DNA of 64,000 nt from JAWLGJ01 sp041685145 (GCA_041685145.1 JAWLGJ010000001.1:62001-126000), one strand, 5' to 3'; shown: positions 23,912-34,106, numbered from the stretch's first letter. The notes: generated by a model not told the origin, from the letters alone. A program made the numbers and translations.

Positions 23912-24052
23912 GACCGCGAAAGGCTATGGCGCGATCCGCCCGAGCGCAATCCCCGCCGCCGTTGAGCCGGGAAGCGATGGCCTCGCCTGCACGGCGGCGG
24001 CGTGGTGCATAAATACTACCAACGCCGTCGCCACGCGGCTTACGATGCCGCC

Positions 24053-24070
24053 AATTAGTTTTTCCTAATT
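24053..24070. promoter_or_regulatory. AT-rich palindrome before the DsrE-like gene, possible operator
   Basis: AATTAG (24053-24058) and CTAATT (24065-24070) are perfect inverted repeats around TTTTTC, in a strikingly AT-rich patch 29 bp before the ATG. Such a site could bind a dimeric repressor, for example a sulfide-responsive ArsR-type protein, but no regulator gene is beside it. It also lies in the gap shared with the divergent SLC13 permease. Confidence 0.45.
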
Positions 24071-24098
24071 AAGCACGACGTGAGGAAAGGCCGCCATC

Positions 24099-24593
24099 AT
24101 GGACGGGAACGGAAACGCCAAGCGCATGTCGATGATCGTCACCAAGGGCACCCTGGACTGGGCCTACCCGCCCTTCATCCTCGCCACCACGGCGGCGAGC
24201 ATGGGCCTGAACGTGACGCTGTTCTTCACCTTCTATGGCCTGGGCCTGCTGCGCCGGAACCTGGACCTGAAGGTCACCACCCTGGGCAACGCGGCGATGG
24301 AAATGCCGATGATGGGGATGCACATGCAGATGCCCAATGCCGTCGGCATGTTGCCGGGCATGGACCGCATGGCGACGACGATGATGAAGAACCTCATCAA
24401 GAAGAAGGGCGTCGCGTCGATCGAGGAACTGCGCGAGATGGCCCTGGAGGCCGAGGTGCGCATGATCGCCTGCCAGATGACCCTCGATCTGTTCGAGCTC
24501 AAGCGGGAGGACCTCATCGACGGCATCGAGTTCGCCGGCGCCGCCACCTATGTCGAGGAAGCCACCCGCTCGGACGTCAACCTGTTCATCTGA
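24099..24593 (+). CDS. DsrE/DsrF/DrsH-like sulfur-transfer protein
   Basis: Protein of 164 residues in the DsrE2/DsrE3-like family. The start (SMIVTKGTLDWAYPPFILATTAASMG) is the DsrE fold; the conserved cysteine, likely persulfide-bearing, is Cys125 in RMIACQMTLDLF. A methionine-rich loop holds 12 Met between residues 67 and 96, as in many relatives. Members work with TusA and rhodaneses in trafficking reduced sulfur. It precedes an RHH gene and tusA on the same strand, which supports that role. Exact donor and acceptor are unknown. Confidence 0.88.
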   Translation: MDGNGNAKRMSMIVTKGTLDWAYPPFILATTAASMGLNVTLFFTFYGLGLLRRNLDLKVTTLGNAAMEMPMMGMHMQMPNAVGMLPGMDRMATTMMKNLIKKKGVASIEELREMALEAEVRMIACQMTLDLFELKREDLIDGIEFAGAATYVEEATRSDVNLFI

Positions 24594-24677
24594 TTCGCAT
24601 ATGAGCAAACGCTGATGACAAAACCGTCGGGGCTGCCTAGACTGGTGCGGACGCACCCGGAACGACAGGGGAAGAGA

Positions 24678-24968
24678 GTGAACCAGGACGGGCGCGGCCC
24701 ACTGGAACGCATGTTCGCCCTGTGCAGCACCGAGCAGGCGCGCGAGTACGTCGCCGAAAAGCGATCCTTCCGCCTGCACGGGCACAGCACGACGGTACGG
24801 CTGGAACGGGCCTTCTGGACGGTGTTGGAGGAGATGGCCCGCGAGGAAGGTGTGGCGGTGGGCGCCCTGATCGAGCGCATCTACGAGCACTGCCTCACCG
24901 CCAACGACAAGAACCTTGCCTCCTGTCTGCGGGTGGTGTGCCTGAAATACATCAATCTCGGCGCCTGA
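24678..24968 (+). CDS. ribbon-helix-helix domain protein
   Basis: Small protein of 96 residues with an RHH_4-type domain: RSFRLHGHSTTVRLERAFW, LEEMAREEGVAVGALIERIYE, and the ending SCLRVVCLKYI. Proteins of this family are common in alphaproteobacteria and are predicted to bind DNA or to act as arylsulfotransferase-like regulators; none of that is proven here. The GTG at 24678 follows GGGGAAGAGA; an in-frame ATG at 24615 would add 21 residues that look non-conserved. Its place between DsrE-like and TusA genes suggests it regulates that unit. Confidence 0.75.
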   Translation: MNQDGRGPLERMFALCSTEQAREYVAEKRSFRLHGHSTTVRLERAFWTVLEEMAREEGVAVGALIERIYEHCLTANDKNLASCLRVVCLKYINLGA

Positions 24969-25018
24969 CGCGGCCGGGGGAACGCAATGGTACGAGCAAG
25001 AGTAGGGAGAAGAAGACG

Positions 25019-25246
25019 ATGGGCGTGACCGTTCTCGACGTTAAGGGCCTGAACTGCCCGTTGCCGATCCTGCGCGCCAAGAAGGCGATCAAGGACGTGG
25101 CGGCCGGCGAGACGCTGCAGGTGATGGCGACCGACCCCGGGTCGGTCAAGGACTTCGAGGCGTTCTGCCGCCAGACCGGCAATGAACTGCTGGACCAGTC
25201 GGAGGAAAACGGCGTCTACACCTTCAACATTAAGAAGGTGGGCTGA
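25019..25246 (+). CDS. TusA-family sulfur carrier protein
   Basis: Sulfur-carrier protein of 75 residues with the CPxP motif LNCPLPIL (Cys13) that holds the persulfide. The rest (AKKAIKDVAAGETLQVMATDPGS, then DFEAFC and the Lys-ending strand) matches TusA/SirA proteins. It probably accepts sulfur from a rhodanese or the DsrE-like protein upstream. The ATG follows AGGGAGAAGAAGACG. It ends the three-gene unit and is followed by a strong terminator. Confidence 0.93.
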   Translation: MGVTVLDVKGLNCPLPILRAKKAIKDVAAGETLQVMATDPGSVKDFEAFCRQTGNELLDQSEENGVYTFNIKKVG

Positions 25247-25276
25247 ACGCGCCACCGGGCGTTGTCCCGACGCGAA

Positions 25277-25304
25277 GGCCGCGCCCGTGGGCGCGGCCTT
25301 TTCT
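25277..25304 (+). terminator. rho-independent terminator after tusA
   Basis: GGCCGCGCCC (25277-25286) pairs perfectly with GGGCGCGGCC (25289-25298), followed by TTTTCT. It ends the DsrE-RHH-TusA unit and lies between the convergent tusA and rarA genes. Confidence 0.92.
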
Positions 25305-26598
25305 ATTCCGTTCCCCTCTCGCGCCGGCGTTGCCGCCAATAGGCCAGCCGCTTGCGGATTTCGCGTTCGAACCCGCGTTCGGGCGGATCGTAGAAACGCC
25401 GGCGCGGCATTTCGTCCGGAAAGCAGTTCTGGCCCGAGAACCCTTCCTCGGTGTCGTGGTCGTAGACATAGCCCTTGCCGTAGCCGAGATCCTTCATCAT
25501 GCGCGTCGGCGCGTTGAGGATGTGCTTGGGCGGCATCAGCGACCCGGTCTCCTTGGCGGCGCGCATGGCCTGGCCGAGGGCGCGGTAGGCGGCGTTGGAT
25601 TTCGGCGCCGTTCCCAGAAAGATCACCAGTTGCGCCAGGGCCAGATCGCCCTCGGGGCTGCCCAGGCGCTCGTAGGTCTGCCAGGCGGCGATGGCCTGCA
25701 CGACGGCGGCGGGGTCGGCGAGGCCGACGTCCTCGACCGCGAAGCGGGTCAGGCGGCGGGCGATGTAGTGCGGATCCTCGCCGCCGGCCAGCATCCGCGC
25801 CAGCCAGTACAGGGCGGCATCGACGTCCGACGCCCGCAGCGCCTTGTGCAGGGCGCTGATGAGGTTGTAATGGCCCTCGCGGTCCTTGTCGTAGACCGGC
25901 GCGCGGCGCTGCACCGCCGCCGCCAGCGCCTTGGCGTCCAGCGCCCCCCCGCCGGCGGGCAGGGCGAACACCTCCTCGGCCATGTTGAGCAGATAACGCC
26001 CGTCGCCGTCCGCCATCGCGCGCAGCGCCGCGCGGCCGTCCTCGTCCAGGGGCAGCGGCAGGCCCATCTCGGCCTCGGCGCGGGCCAGCAGGCTTTCCAG
26101 CGCCGCGTCGTCGAGGCGGTTGAGCACCAGCACCTGCAGGCGCGACAGCAGCGCCGCGTTCAGCTCGAAGGACGGGTTTTCGGTGGTGGCGCCGACCAGG
26201 GTGACGGTGCCGTCCTCGACATAGGGCAGGAAGCCGTCCTGCTGGGCACGGTTGAAGCGGTGGATCTCGTCGACGAACAGCAGGGTGCCGCGCCCGGCCT
26301 GGCGCCGCTTGCGCGCCGCCTCGAACACCTTGCGCAGGTCGGCGACGCCCGAGAATACCGCCGACAGCGGCTCGAACTGCATGTCAGTGGCGTCGGCCAG
26401 CAGCCGGGCGATGGTGGTCTTGCCGGTGCCCGGCGGCCCCCACAGCACCATCGACGACAGCCGGTGCGCGGCCACCATGCGCCCGATGGGGCCGTCGGGC
26501 CCGATCAGATGGTCCTGGCCCACCACCTCCTCCAGCCGCAGCGGCCGCAGCCGGTCGGCCAGGGGGCGCGGCGCCTGGCTTTCGAAAAGGGTGCTCAA
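25303..26598 (-). CDS. rarA: replication-associated recombination protein A
   Basis: AAA+ ATPase of 431 residues that acts at stalled replication forks; homologues are MgsA and WRNIP1. Walker A GPPGTGKT is at 54-61, Walker B LLFVDEIHRF near 106-115, followed by the GATTENPSFELN sensor. The C-terminal half has the tetramerisation and MgsA_C regions (EGHYNLISALHKALRASD and the YDHDTEEGFSGQN ending). Its ATG overlaps the stop of the upstream DegP-type gene (ATGA), so translation is coupled. Confidence 0.96.
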   Translation of the reverse strand: MSTLFESQAPRPLADRLRPLRLEEVVGQDHLIGPDGPIGRMVAAHRLSSMVLWGPPGTGKTTIARLLADATDMQFEPLSAVFSGVADLRKVFEAARKRRQAGRGTLLFVDEIHRFNRAQQDGFLPYVEDGTVTLVGATTENPSFELNAALLSRLQVLVLNRLDDAALESLLARAEAEMGLPLPLDEDGRAALRAMADGDGRYLLNMAEEVFALPAGGGALDAKALAAAVQRRAPVYDKDREGHYNLISALHKALRASDVDAALYWLARMLAGGEDPHYIARRLTRFAVEDVGLADPAAVVQAIAAWQTYERLGSPEGDLALAQLVIFLGTAPKSNAAYRALGQAMRAAKETGSLMPPKHILNAPTRMMKDLGYGKGYVYDHDTEEGFSGQNCFPDEMPRRRFYDPPERGFEREIRKRLAYWRQRRRERGTE

Positions 26599-28019
26599 CG
26601 ACCGATCACCAGCGTCACCACCTCGCCCTCGCGCTCCAGCTTGATGCGCCAGCCGTCCCGTGGCGGCCGGTCCAGGGCGGCTTGCAGGTCGCGCACCCGG
26701 CCGATGCGGTGGCCGTTGACCTCCAGCACCCGATCGCCGGGGCGGATGTTGAGGCGCTGCGCCAGCCCGCCGCGCCGCACCCGCAGGACGATAACACCCG
26801 GACGGGTCGCCGCGATCCCCAGTTCCTCGGCGAGGGCGGGATTGAGGTTCGCCACCACCGAACCGGCCAGCGGCGTGCGGCCGCCGATCTCGGTGACGTT
26901 GCGGGGCGGCTCCTCGGTCGGGGGCACCAGCGGCACCTCGACGACCGTCTCGCGGCCCTTGCGCAGCACCGTCAGCCGCGCCTCCTCGCCCACCGCCAGG
27001 GTGGCAATGCGAAAGCGCAGCGCCTCGGGGTCGTCGACGGGGCGGCCGTCGACCGCCACCACCACGTCGCCGATGCGCAGGCCGGCCTTGTCGGCGGGGC
27101 CGCCGGGATAGAGGCCGTTGACCAGCAACCCCCGCGGCCGCTCCAGCCCCAGGGCGGCGGCCATGTCAGGCGTCACCGGCTGGCCCTGCACCCCCAGCCA
27201 CGGCCGCACGGTGCGCCCGTCGGAGAGGATGCCGCGCGCCACCGCCTGCACCATCTCCACCGGGGTGGCGAAGCCGATGCCTTCCGAGCCGCCGCTCTTG
27301 GAATAGATGGCGGTGTTGATCCCCACCAGTTCGCCGCGCACATTGACCAGCGCGCCGCCGGAATTGCCGGGGTTGATGGCGGCGTCGGTCTGGATGAAGG
27401 AGCGGTAGTCGCTGATGCCGACCGTGGTCCGCGCCAGCGCCGAGACGATGCCCATCGTCACCGTCTGCCCGACGCCGAAGGGATTGCCGATCGCCAGCAC
27501 CAGGTCGCCGACCTCCAGGTCGTCGGAGCGCCCCAGCGGCAGGCTGGGCAGCGGCGCGCCGACGCCCTCGATGCGCAGCACCGCCAGATCGGAGCGTTCG
27601 TCGGTGCCGACGATGGTGGCGGGGAATTCGCGGCGGTCGTTCAGCACCACCACCACCTCGTCGGCGCCCTCGATGACGTGGTGGTTGGTGATGACGGTGC
27701 CGGCATCGCCGTCGATGATGACGCCCGAGCCCAGCGAGCGCTGCACGCGCTCCTGCGGGGCGCCGAAGCCGAACTGGTCGCCGAAGAAGTGGCGGAAAAA
27801 GGGGTCGTCGAACAGCGGGTTCACCCGCCGCTGGCGCACGATGCGCCGGGTGTAGATATTGACCACCGCCGGGGCGGCACGCTCGACCACCGGGGCGAAG
27901 GTCAGCTTGATCTCGGCGGCGGAGGTGGGGACGACCTCGGCGCCGGCGCCCCCGGGCAGCGCCAAAGCGACGGCGAGGCACAGGATGGCGAACGGACGAA
28001 TCGCGTAATTGCGTGTCAT
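26595..28019 (-). CDS. Do-family (DegP/HtrA) periplasmic serine protease
   Basis: Periplasmic protease and chaperone of 474 residues. A signal peptide covers about 1-27 (cleavage after AGA). The catalytic triad is His114 (TNHHV), Asp144 (ERSDLAVL) and Ser220 (GNSGG). Two PDZ domains follow, about residues 275-370 and 385-474. The Q-linker region (NPLFDDPFFRHFFGDQFG) is typical of the DegP/DegQ group. The ATG at 28019 is chosen because it starts the signal peptide. It is separated from rplQ by a terminator and coupled to rarA downstream. DegP or DegQ cannot be told apart by sequence alone. Confidence 0.94.
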   Translation of the reverse strand: MTRNYAIRPFAILCLAVALALPGGAGAEVVPTSAAEIKLTFAPVVERAAPAVVNIYTRRIVRQRRVNPLFDDPFFRHFFGDQFGFGAPQERVQRSLGSGVIIDGDAGTVITNHHVIEGADEVVVVLNDRREFPATIVGTDERSDLAVLRIEGVGAPLPSLPLGRSDDLEVGDLVLAIGNPFGVGQTVTMGIVSALARTTVGISDYRSFIQTDAAINPGNSGGALVNVRGELVGINTAIYSKSGGSEGIGFATPVEMVQAVARGILSDGRTVRPWLGVQGQPVTPDMAAALGLERPRGLLVNGLYPGGPADKAGLRIGDVVVAVDGRPVDDPEALRFRIATLAVGEEARLTVLRKGRETVVEVPLVPPTEEPPRNVTEIGGRTPLAGSVVANLNPALAEELGIAATRPGVIVLRVRRGGLAQRLNIRPGDRVLEVNGHRIGRVRDLQAALDRPPRDGWRIKLEREGEVVTLVIGR

Positions 28020-28072
28020 GACTCGGCACATGTCTGCGGGAAGTCGTGCCAGTCTATCGGCTTGGCGCCGAC

Positions 28073-28102
28073 AGCAAAAGAGGCAGCCACATGGGCTGCC
28101 TC
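28073..28102 (-). terminator. rho-independent terminator after rplQ
   Basis: On the minus strand GAGGCAGCC pairs with GGCTGCCTC (28094-28102 with 28080-28088) around a 5-nt loop, followed by TTTTGCT. It closes the long ribosomal protein block and isolates the protease gene. Confidence 0.88.
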
Positions 28103-28129
28103 CGCTGCGATTCGGGCGGGCGCTGCGCC

Positions 28130-28549
28130 CTAATCCTCGTCCTCGTCGTCGGCCTCGGGCCTGGGACCGGAGTCCTGGCCCTTGGCGTCGGGGTCGCGCT
28201 CGACCAGTTCGATCACCGCCATCGGCGCCGCGTCGCCATAGCGGAACCCCGCCTTCAGCACACGGGTATAGCCGCCGGGGCGGTCCTTGTAGCGCTCCGC
28301 CAGGGCCGAGAACAGCTTCGCCACCACGGCGTCGTCGCGCAGGAAGGCGTGGGCCTGGCGCCGCGCGTGCAGGGTGTTGCGCTTGCCGAGGGTGATCATC
28401 TTCTCGACCACCGGCCGCAGATCCTTGGCCTTGGGCAGCGTCGTCTTGATCTGCTCGTGCTTGATGAGCGCGTTGGCCAGATTGGCGAACATCGCCCGCC
28501 GGTGCTGGCTGGTGCGGTTGAGCTTGCGACCGCTGAGCCCGTGGCGCAT
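28130..28549 (-). CDS. rplQ: 50S ribosomal protein L17
   Basis: Protein of the large subunit near the peptide exit tunnel, 139 residues. The start MRHGLSGRKLNRTSQHRRAM is diagnostic. A short acidic tail (EADDEDED) follows the conserved core, as in several alphaproteobacterial L17 proteins. It is the last gene of the alpha operon, after rpoA, and a terminator follows 27 bp later. Confidence 0.97.
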   Translation of the reverse strand: MRHGLSGRKLNRTSQHRRAMFANLANALIKHEQIKTTLPKAKDLRPVVEKMITLGKRNTLHARRQAHAFLRDDAVVAKLFSALAERYKDRPGGYTRVLKAGFRYGDAAPMAVIELVERDPDAKGQDSGPRPEADDEDED

Positions 28550-28659
28550 CGGATCCTCCTTCCCATTCCCTGGCCTCGGCGCCCGAGACCGATTGCACGA
28601 CCCGCCGCCATCCCGTCACCGGGGCTGAACGGCGGTAATCCGGCGTGGCCGGGTCCGCC

Positions 28660-29676
28660 CTAGTAGGGCTCCTCCAACTTCTTGGCCAGCTCCTCGATGT
28701 TTTCCGGCGGCCAGTTGGGGATTTCCATGCCCAGGTGCAGGCCCATCTGCGCCAGCACTTCCTTGATCTCGTTCAGCGACTTGCGGCCGAAATTCGGCGT
28801 GCGCAGCATTTCCGATTCGGACTTCTGCACCAGGTCGCCGATATAGATGATGTTGTCGTTCTTCAGGCAGTTGGCCGAACGCACCGACAGTTCCAGCTCG
28901 TCGACCTTGCGCAGCAGGTTCTTGTTGAAGGGCAGCTCTTCCTTCTTCTCCTCCTCGGCGGCCGCCTGCGGCTCCTCGAAGTTGATGAAAAGCTGCAACT
29001 GGTCCTGCAGGATGCGGGCCGCCAGCGCCACGGCGTCGTCGGGGGCGACGGCGCCGTTGGTTTCGAGGGTCATCGACAGCTTGTCGTAGTCGGTGACCTG
29101 CCCGACGCGGGTGTTCTCGACCTTGTAGGACACCTTGCGCACCGGCGAGAAGATGGCGTCGACCGGGATGAGGCCGATGGGCGAATCCTCGGGGCGGTTC
29201 TGCGTCGCCGGGACATAGCCCTTGCCGGTCTCGACGGTCAGTTCCATCGCCAGGGTGGCGCCGTCGTCGAGGGTGCAGAGAACCAGATCCGGGTCCATGA
29301 TCTCGATGTCGTGGCCGGTCTCGATCATGCCGGCCTTCACCTCGCCCGGCCCGGTGGCCTTCAGGCGCATCCGCTTCGGGCCCTCGCCGTGCATCCGCAG
29401 CGCCAGGCCCTTGATGTTGAGCACGATGTCGGTGACGTCCTCGCGCACGCCGGGGATGGACGAGAATTCGTGCAGCACGCCCTCGATCTGGACGGCGGTC
29501 ACCGCCGCCCCCTGGAGCGACGACAACAGCACACGCCGGAGCGCGTTGCCCAGCGTCATGCCGAATCCGCGCTCCAGCGGCTCGGCGACGATGGTCGCGA
29601 TGCGCCCGGGCTCGGGGCCGGCCTCGACGTTGAGCTTGTTGGGTTTGATCAGTTCCTGCCAGTTCTTCTGCAGCAC
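28660..29676 (-). CDS. rpoA: RNA polymerase alpha subunit
   Basis: Core RNA polymerase subunit of 338 residues. The N-terminal domain (about 1-230) has the assembly motif ERGFGMTLGNALRRVLLSS. An acidic linker (EEPQAAAEEEKKEE) leads to the C-terminal domain, whose VRSANCLKNDNIIYIGDL contains the UP-element-binding Arg. The GTG at 29676 is taken as start because the family begins M(I/L)QKNWQELIKP and GGCGGAG lies upstream; an ATG nine codons earlier would add residues not usual in the family. Confidence 0.97.
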   Translation of the reverse strand: MLQKNWQELIKPNKLNVEAGPEPGRIATIVAEPLERGFGMTLGNALRRVLLSSLQGAAVTAVQIEGVLHEFSSIPGVREDVTDIVLNIKGLALRMHGEGPKRMRLKATGPGEVKAGMIETGHDIEIMDPDLVLCTLDDGATLAMELTVETGKGYVPATQNRPEDSPIGLIPVDAIFSPVRKVSYKVENTRVGQVTDYDKLSMTLETNGAVAPDDAVALAARILQDQLQLFINFEEPQAAAEEEKKEELPFNKNLLRKVDELELSVRSANCLKNDNIIYIGDLVQKSESEMLRTPNFGRKSLNEIKEVLAQMGLHLGMEIPNWPPENIEELAKKLEEPY

Positions 29677-29759
29677 GGCTATGACTCCGCCAGATGTGGG
29701 CAACGCCCACGCCGCCGGCCCATCGGCCGGCGGCGCACGGCAAATCGGATCATGCGCCC

Positions 29760-30152
29760 TTAGACGCGGCGGCGCTTGCGCGGCCGGCAGCCGTTATGCG
29801 GGATCGGCGTCACGTCACGGATGGCCGTGATCTGAAAGCCGATGGCCTGCAGGGAACGCAGCGCGGACTCGCGCCCCGACCCGGGCCCCTTGACCTCGAC
29901 CTCCAGGGTCCGCATTCCGTGGTCCTGCGCCTTGCGGCCGGCCTCCTCGGCTGCCACCTGGGCCGCATAGGGGGTGGACTTCCGCGAGCCCTTGAACCCC
30001 ATCGAACCCGCCGACGACCAGGAGATCGCGTTCCCCTGCGCGTCGGTGATGGTAATCATGGTGTTGTTGAACGTGGCGCTGACATGCGCGACGCCTGACG
30101 TGATGTTCTTGCGCTCGCGGCGACGCGGGCGCTGGGCCGCTGCTTTCGCCAT
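29760..30152 (-). CDS. rpsK: 30S ribosomal protein S11
   Basis: Small-subunit platform protein of 130 residues. GVAHVSATFNNTMITITD, SAGSMGFKGSRKSTPYAAQ and the basic ending NGCRPRKRRRV are the universal S11 signatures. It lies between rpsM (15 bp upstream) and rpoA in the alpha operon. Confidence 0.98.
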   Translation of the reverse strand: MAKAAAQRPRRRERKNITSGVAHVSATFNNTMITITDAQGNAISWSSAGSMGFKGSRKSTPYAAQVAAEEAGRKAQDHGMRTLEVEVKGPGSGRESALRSLQAIGFQITAIRDVTPIPHNGCRPRKRRRV

Positions 30153-30167
30153 ACCTCTATCCTGCTG

Positions 30168-30545
<378 letters not shown>

Positions 30546-30573
30546 GGCTCTCAACTCCCTTGCGAAAGACGCA

Positions 30574-30601
30574 CAAAACCCCGCCCCCGCACGGGAGCGG
30601 G
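30574..30601 (-). terminator. hairpin with U-run in the rpsM leader (attenuator or terminator)
   Basis: On the minus strand CCCGCTCCC (30601-30593) pairs with GGGGGCGGG (30588-30580; one G-T pair) around GTGC, then GTTTTG. It starts about 10 nt after the predicted start point of the rpsM promoter and ends 28 nt before the rpsM TTG. It may terminate spc transcripts, attenuate the alpha operon, or both. Confidence 0.65.
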
Positions 30602-30617
30602 AATTCGAAGGTGCGCG

Positions 30618-30645
30618 ATTATAGGGCGCGCGCCCCCATTGTCAA
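30618..30645 (-). promoter_or_regulatory. consensus sigma70 promoter of the alpha operon (rpsM)
   Basis: TTGACA (30645-30640) and TATAAT (30623-30618) both match consensus exactly, with a 16-bp spacer. The -35 box overlaps the adk stop codon. The spacer contains the 12-bp palindrome GGGCGCGCGCCC (30624-30635). The expected start point is near 30611. Confidence 0.87.
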
Positions 30646-31305
30646 CCGGCGACGGCGGCATCAACGACATCCGACAATTGCCGCGTCACCTCGTCGATGG
30701 AACGCGCGCCGTCGACCACCCGCAACAGGCCCTTTTCCTGGTAATAGGGAATGATGGGCGCCGTCTTGGCGTGGTAGGCGGCCAGGCGTTCCTTCACCGT
30801 TGCCTCGTTGTCGTCCTTGCGGCGCACGAACTCGGTCGAGCCGCAGACGTCGCACACGCCCTCGGTCTTGGGGCGCTGGAACTTATCGTGGTAACCGGCC
30901 CCGCACTTGGCGCAGGCGAACCGGCCGGTGATGCGCTCGACGATGCGTTCGTCGGGCACCCGGATCTCGATGGCCAGATCGATCGCCGCGCCCCTCTCGG
31001 CCAGCATGGTGTCCAGGGCCTGTGCCTGCGGCACGGTGCGGGGGAAGCCGTCGAGGATGAAGCCGTTGGCGCAGTCGGGCTCGCCGATGCGCTCGGCGAT
31101 CATCGTCAGGATGATCTCGTCGGGCACCAGGGCGCCCGCGTCCATCAGCGCCTGCGCCTGCTTGCCCACCTCGGTGCCGGCGGCCACCGCCGCGCGCAGC
31201 ATGTCGCCGGTGGACAGTTGCACCAGACCGTAGCGGTCTTCGAGAATTTTTGCCTGCGTGCCCTTGCCCCCCCCGGGCGGCCCCATCAGGATCAGATGAA
31301 GTTTC

Positions 31306-31313
<8 letters not shown>
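30642..31313 (-). CDS. adk: adenylate kinase, zinc-type lid
   Basis: Converts ATP and AMP to two ADP. The protein has 223 residues with the P-loop GPPGGGKGT at 11-19 and the AMP-binding GFPRT. The long lid holds four cysteines (Cys134, Cys137, Cys154, Cys157) that should bind structural zinc, as in Bacillus-type enzymes. The GTG start at 31313 overlaps the end of secY by 8 bp, so translation is coupled. It closes the spc operon, and its stop lies inside the rpsM promoter. Confidence 0.96.
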
Positions 31314-32652
<1,339 letters not shown>

Positions 32653-32717
32653 GCTCGATCCCGTTCAGATAGTGTTGCGCGCGCGGGCGGTGGCGCCGGG
32701 CGCCGACCGACGGCGGC

Positions 32718-33203
32718 TCAGGACTCCCCCTCGCCGGCGGGGGGCGCCTGGGTCACGACCACCTGGCCGCCGGCCTTCTCGACCGCGGCGATGGCGGCCT
32801 GCGAGGCTCCCGCCACCTCCACCGTCACCTTGGACTTGATCTCGCCCTTGGCAAGCAGGCGCACACCGTCGCGCACCTTGGTGACCAGTCCGGCGCTCTG
32901 CAGCGCCGCGACCGAAATCGTCTGGGCGGCGTCGATCTTGCCGTCGTCGATCGCCCGCTGCAGACGGCCGAGATTGATCACGGCGTATTCCTTGCGGAAG
33001 GGCTTGGTGAAACCGCGCTTGGGCAGCCGGCGGTAGATGGGCATCTGCCCGCCCTCGAAGCCCTTGATGGCCACGCCGGTGCGGGACTTCTGGCCCTTGA
33101 CGCCGCGGCCGGCGGTCTTGCCCTTGCCCGAGCCGATGCCGCGGCCGACGCGCATCCGCTCCTTGCGGGCGCCGGGGTTGTCGCGCAGTTGATTCAGTCG
33201 CAT
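32718..33203 (-). CDS. rplO: 50S ribosomal protein L15
   Basis: Large-subunit assembly protein of 161 residues. It begins MRLNQLRDNPGARKERMRVG and contains the glycine-rich RGIGSGKGKTAGRGVKGQKSR extension that penetrates 23S rRNA. The last ten residues (APPAGEGES) are a non-conserved tail. It is 65 bp upstream of secY and 71 bp after rpmD. Confidence 0.97.
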   Translation of the reverse strand: MRLNQLRDNPGARKERMRVGRGIGSGKGKTAGRGVKGQKSRTGVAIKGFEGGQMPIYRRLPKRGFTKPFRKEYAVINLGRLQRAIDDGKIDAAQTISVAALQSAGLVTKVRDGVRLLAKGEIKSKVTVEVAGASQAAIAAVEKAGGQVVVTQAPPAGEGES

Positions 33204-33274
33204 CTGTCTTTCCCTTGGCTGTGGTCGCAGGGGACGGGGCCCCCACTCGCCGGTGGTCGTCGCGGCGCGCGGGG

Positions 33275-33475
33275 CTATTCGCCCTCGACGCGCACCAGGT
33301 GACGCACCTTGTTGATCATGCCGCGCACCGAGGGGGTGTCCTCCAGCTCGCGGCGGCGGTGCATCTTGTTCAGGCCCAGGCCGATCAGGGTCGCCCGCTG
33401 GTCGCCGCGGCGGCCGATGGGGCTGCCGGTCTGGATGACGGTGACGGTCTTCTTCGACTGCTTCTTGGCGGCCAT
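33275..33475 (-). CDS. rpmD: 50S ribosomal protein L30
   Basis: Small large-subunit protein of 66 residues in the usual spc position between rpsE and rplO. The TVIQTGSPIGRRGDQRATLIGLGLNKMHR segment is the L30 core. It begins 7 bp after the rpsE stop, so coupling is likely. Confidence 0.95.
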   Translation of the reverse strand: MAAKKQSKKTVTVIQTGSPIGRRGDQRATLIGLGLNKMHRRRELEDTPSVRGMINKVRHLVRVEGE

Positions 33476-33482
33476 GACTCGG

Positions 33483-34106
33483 CTACTCCGTCGCGATGGC
33501 GGCGGCGCCGACGGTGGCGTCGCGCCGGCTGACGATCTCGCCCACCTTCTTGCCGCGGCGCGACGCGACCATGCGCGGCGACTGCATCTGCCGCAGCGCG
33601 TCGAAGGTGGCCTTGATCATGTTGTAGGGGTTCTGGGTGCCGACGCTCTTGGCGACGACGTCCTGCACGCCCATCGTCTCGAACACGGCGCGCATGGGGC
33701 CGCCGGCGATGATGCCGGTGCCGGGCGGCGCCGAGCGCACGACGACGCGGCCGGCGCCGAAGTGGCCCCGGGCGTCGTGGTGCAGGGTGCGGCCCTCGCG
33801 CAGGGGCACGCGGATCATGCCGCGCTTGGCCTGCTCGGTGGCCTTGCGGATCGCCTCGGGCACCTCGCGGGCCTTGCCGGAGCCGAAGCCCACGCGCCCC
33901 TTGCTGTCGCCGACCACCACCAGCGCGGCGAAGGCGAAGCGGCGGCCGCCCTTGACCACCTTGGCCACGCGGTTGATGTGGACCAGCTTGTCGACGAACT
34001 CGTTTTCCTCGCGGACGACCGGGCCTTCGCCCCGCCGGCCACGCCCGTCGCGGCCCCGGTCGGGGCGCGGACCGCGCTCGCGCTCAGAAGTGGGTGTACG
34101 TGCCAT
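33483..34106 (-). CDS. rpsE: 30S ribosomal protein S5
   Basis: Small-subunit protein at the mRNA entry and decoding region, 207 residues, longer than the E. coli protein (167). The conserved core starts at LVHINRVAKVVKGGRRFAF; GRVGFGSGKAREVPEA and GVQDVVAKSVGTQNPYN are diagnostic. The extra length is an N-terminal Arg/Gly-rich, probably disordered extension (about 1-35), a common feature in alphaproteobacteria. Confidence 0.97.
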   Translation of the reverse strand: MARTPTSERERGPRPDRGRDGRGRRGEGPVVREENEFVDKLVHINRVAKVVKGGRRFAFAALVVVGDSKGRVGFGSGKAREVPEAIRKATEQAKRGMIRVPLREGRTLHHDARGHFGAGRVVVRSAPPGTGIIAGGPMRAVFETMGVQDVVAKSVGTQNPYNMIKATFDALRQMQSPRMVASRRGKKVGEIVSRRDATVGAAAIATE

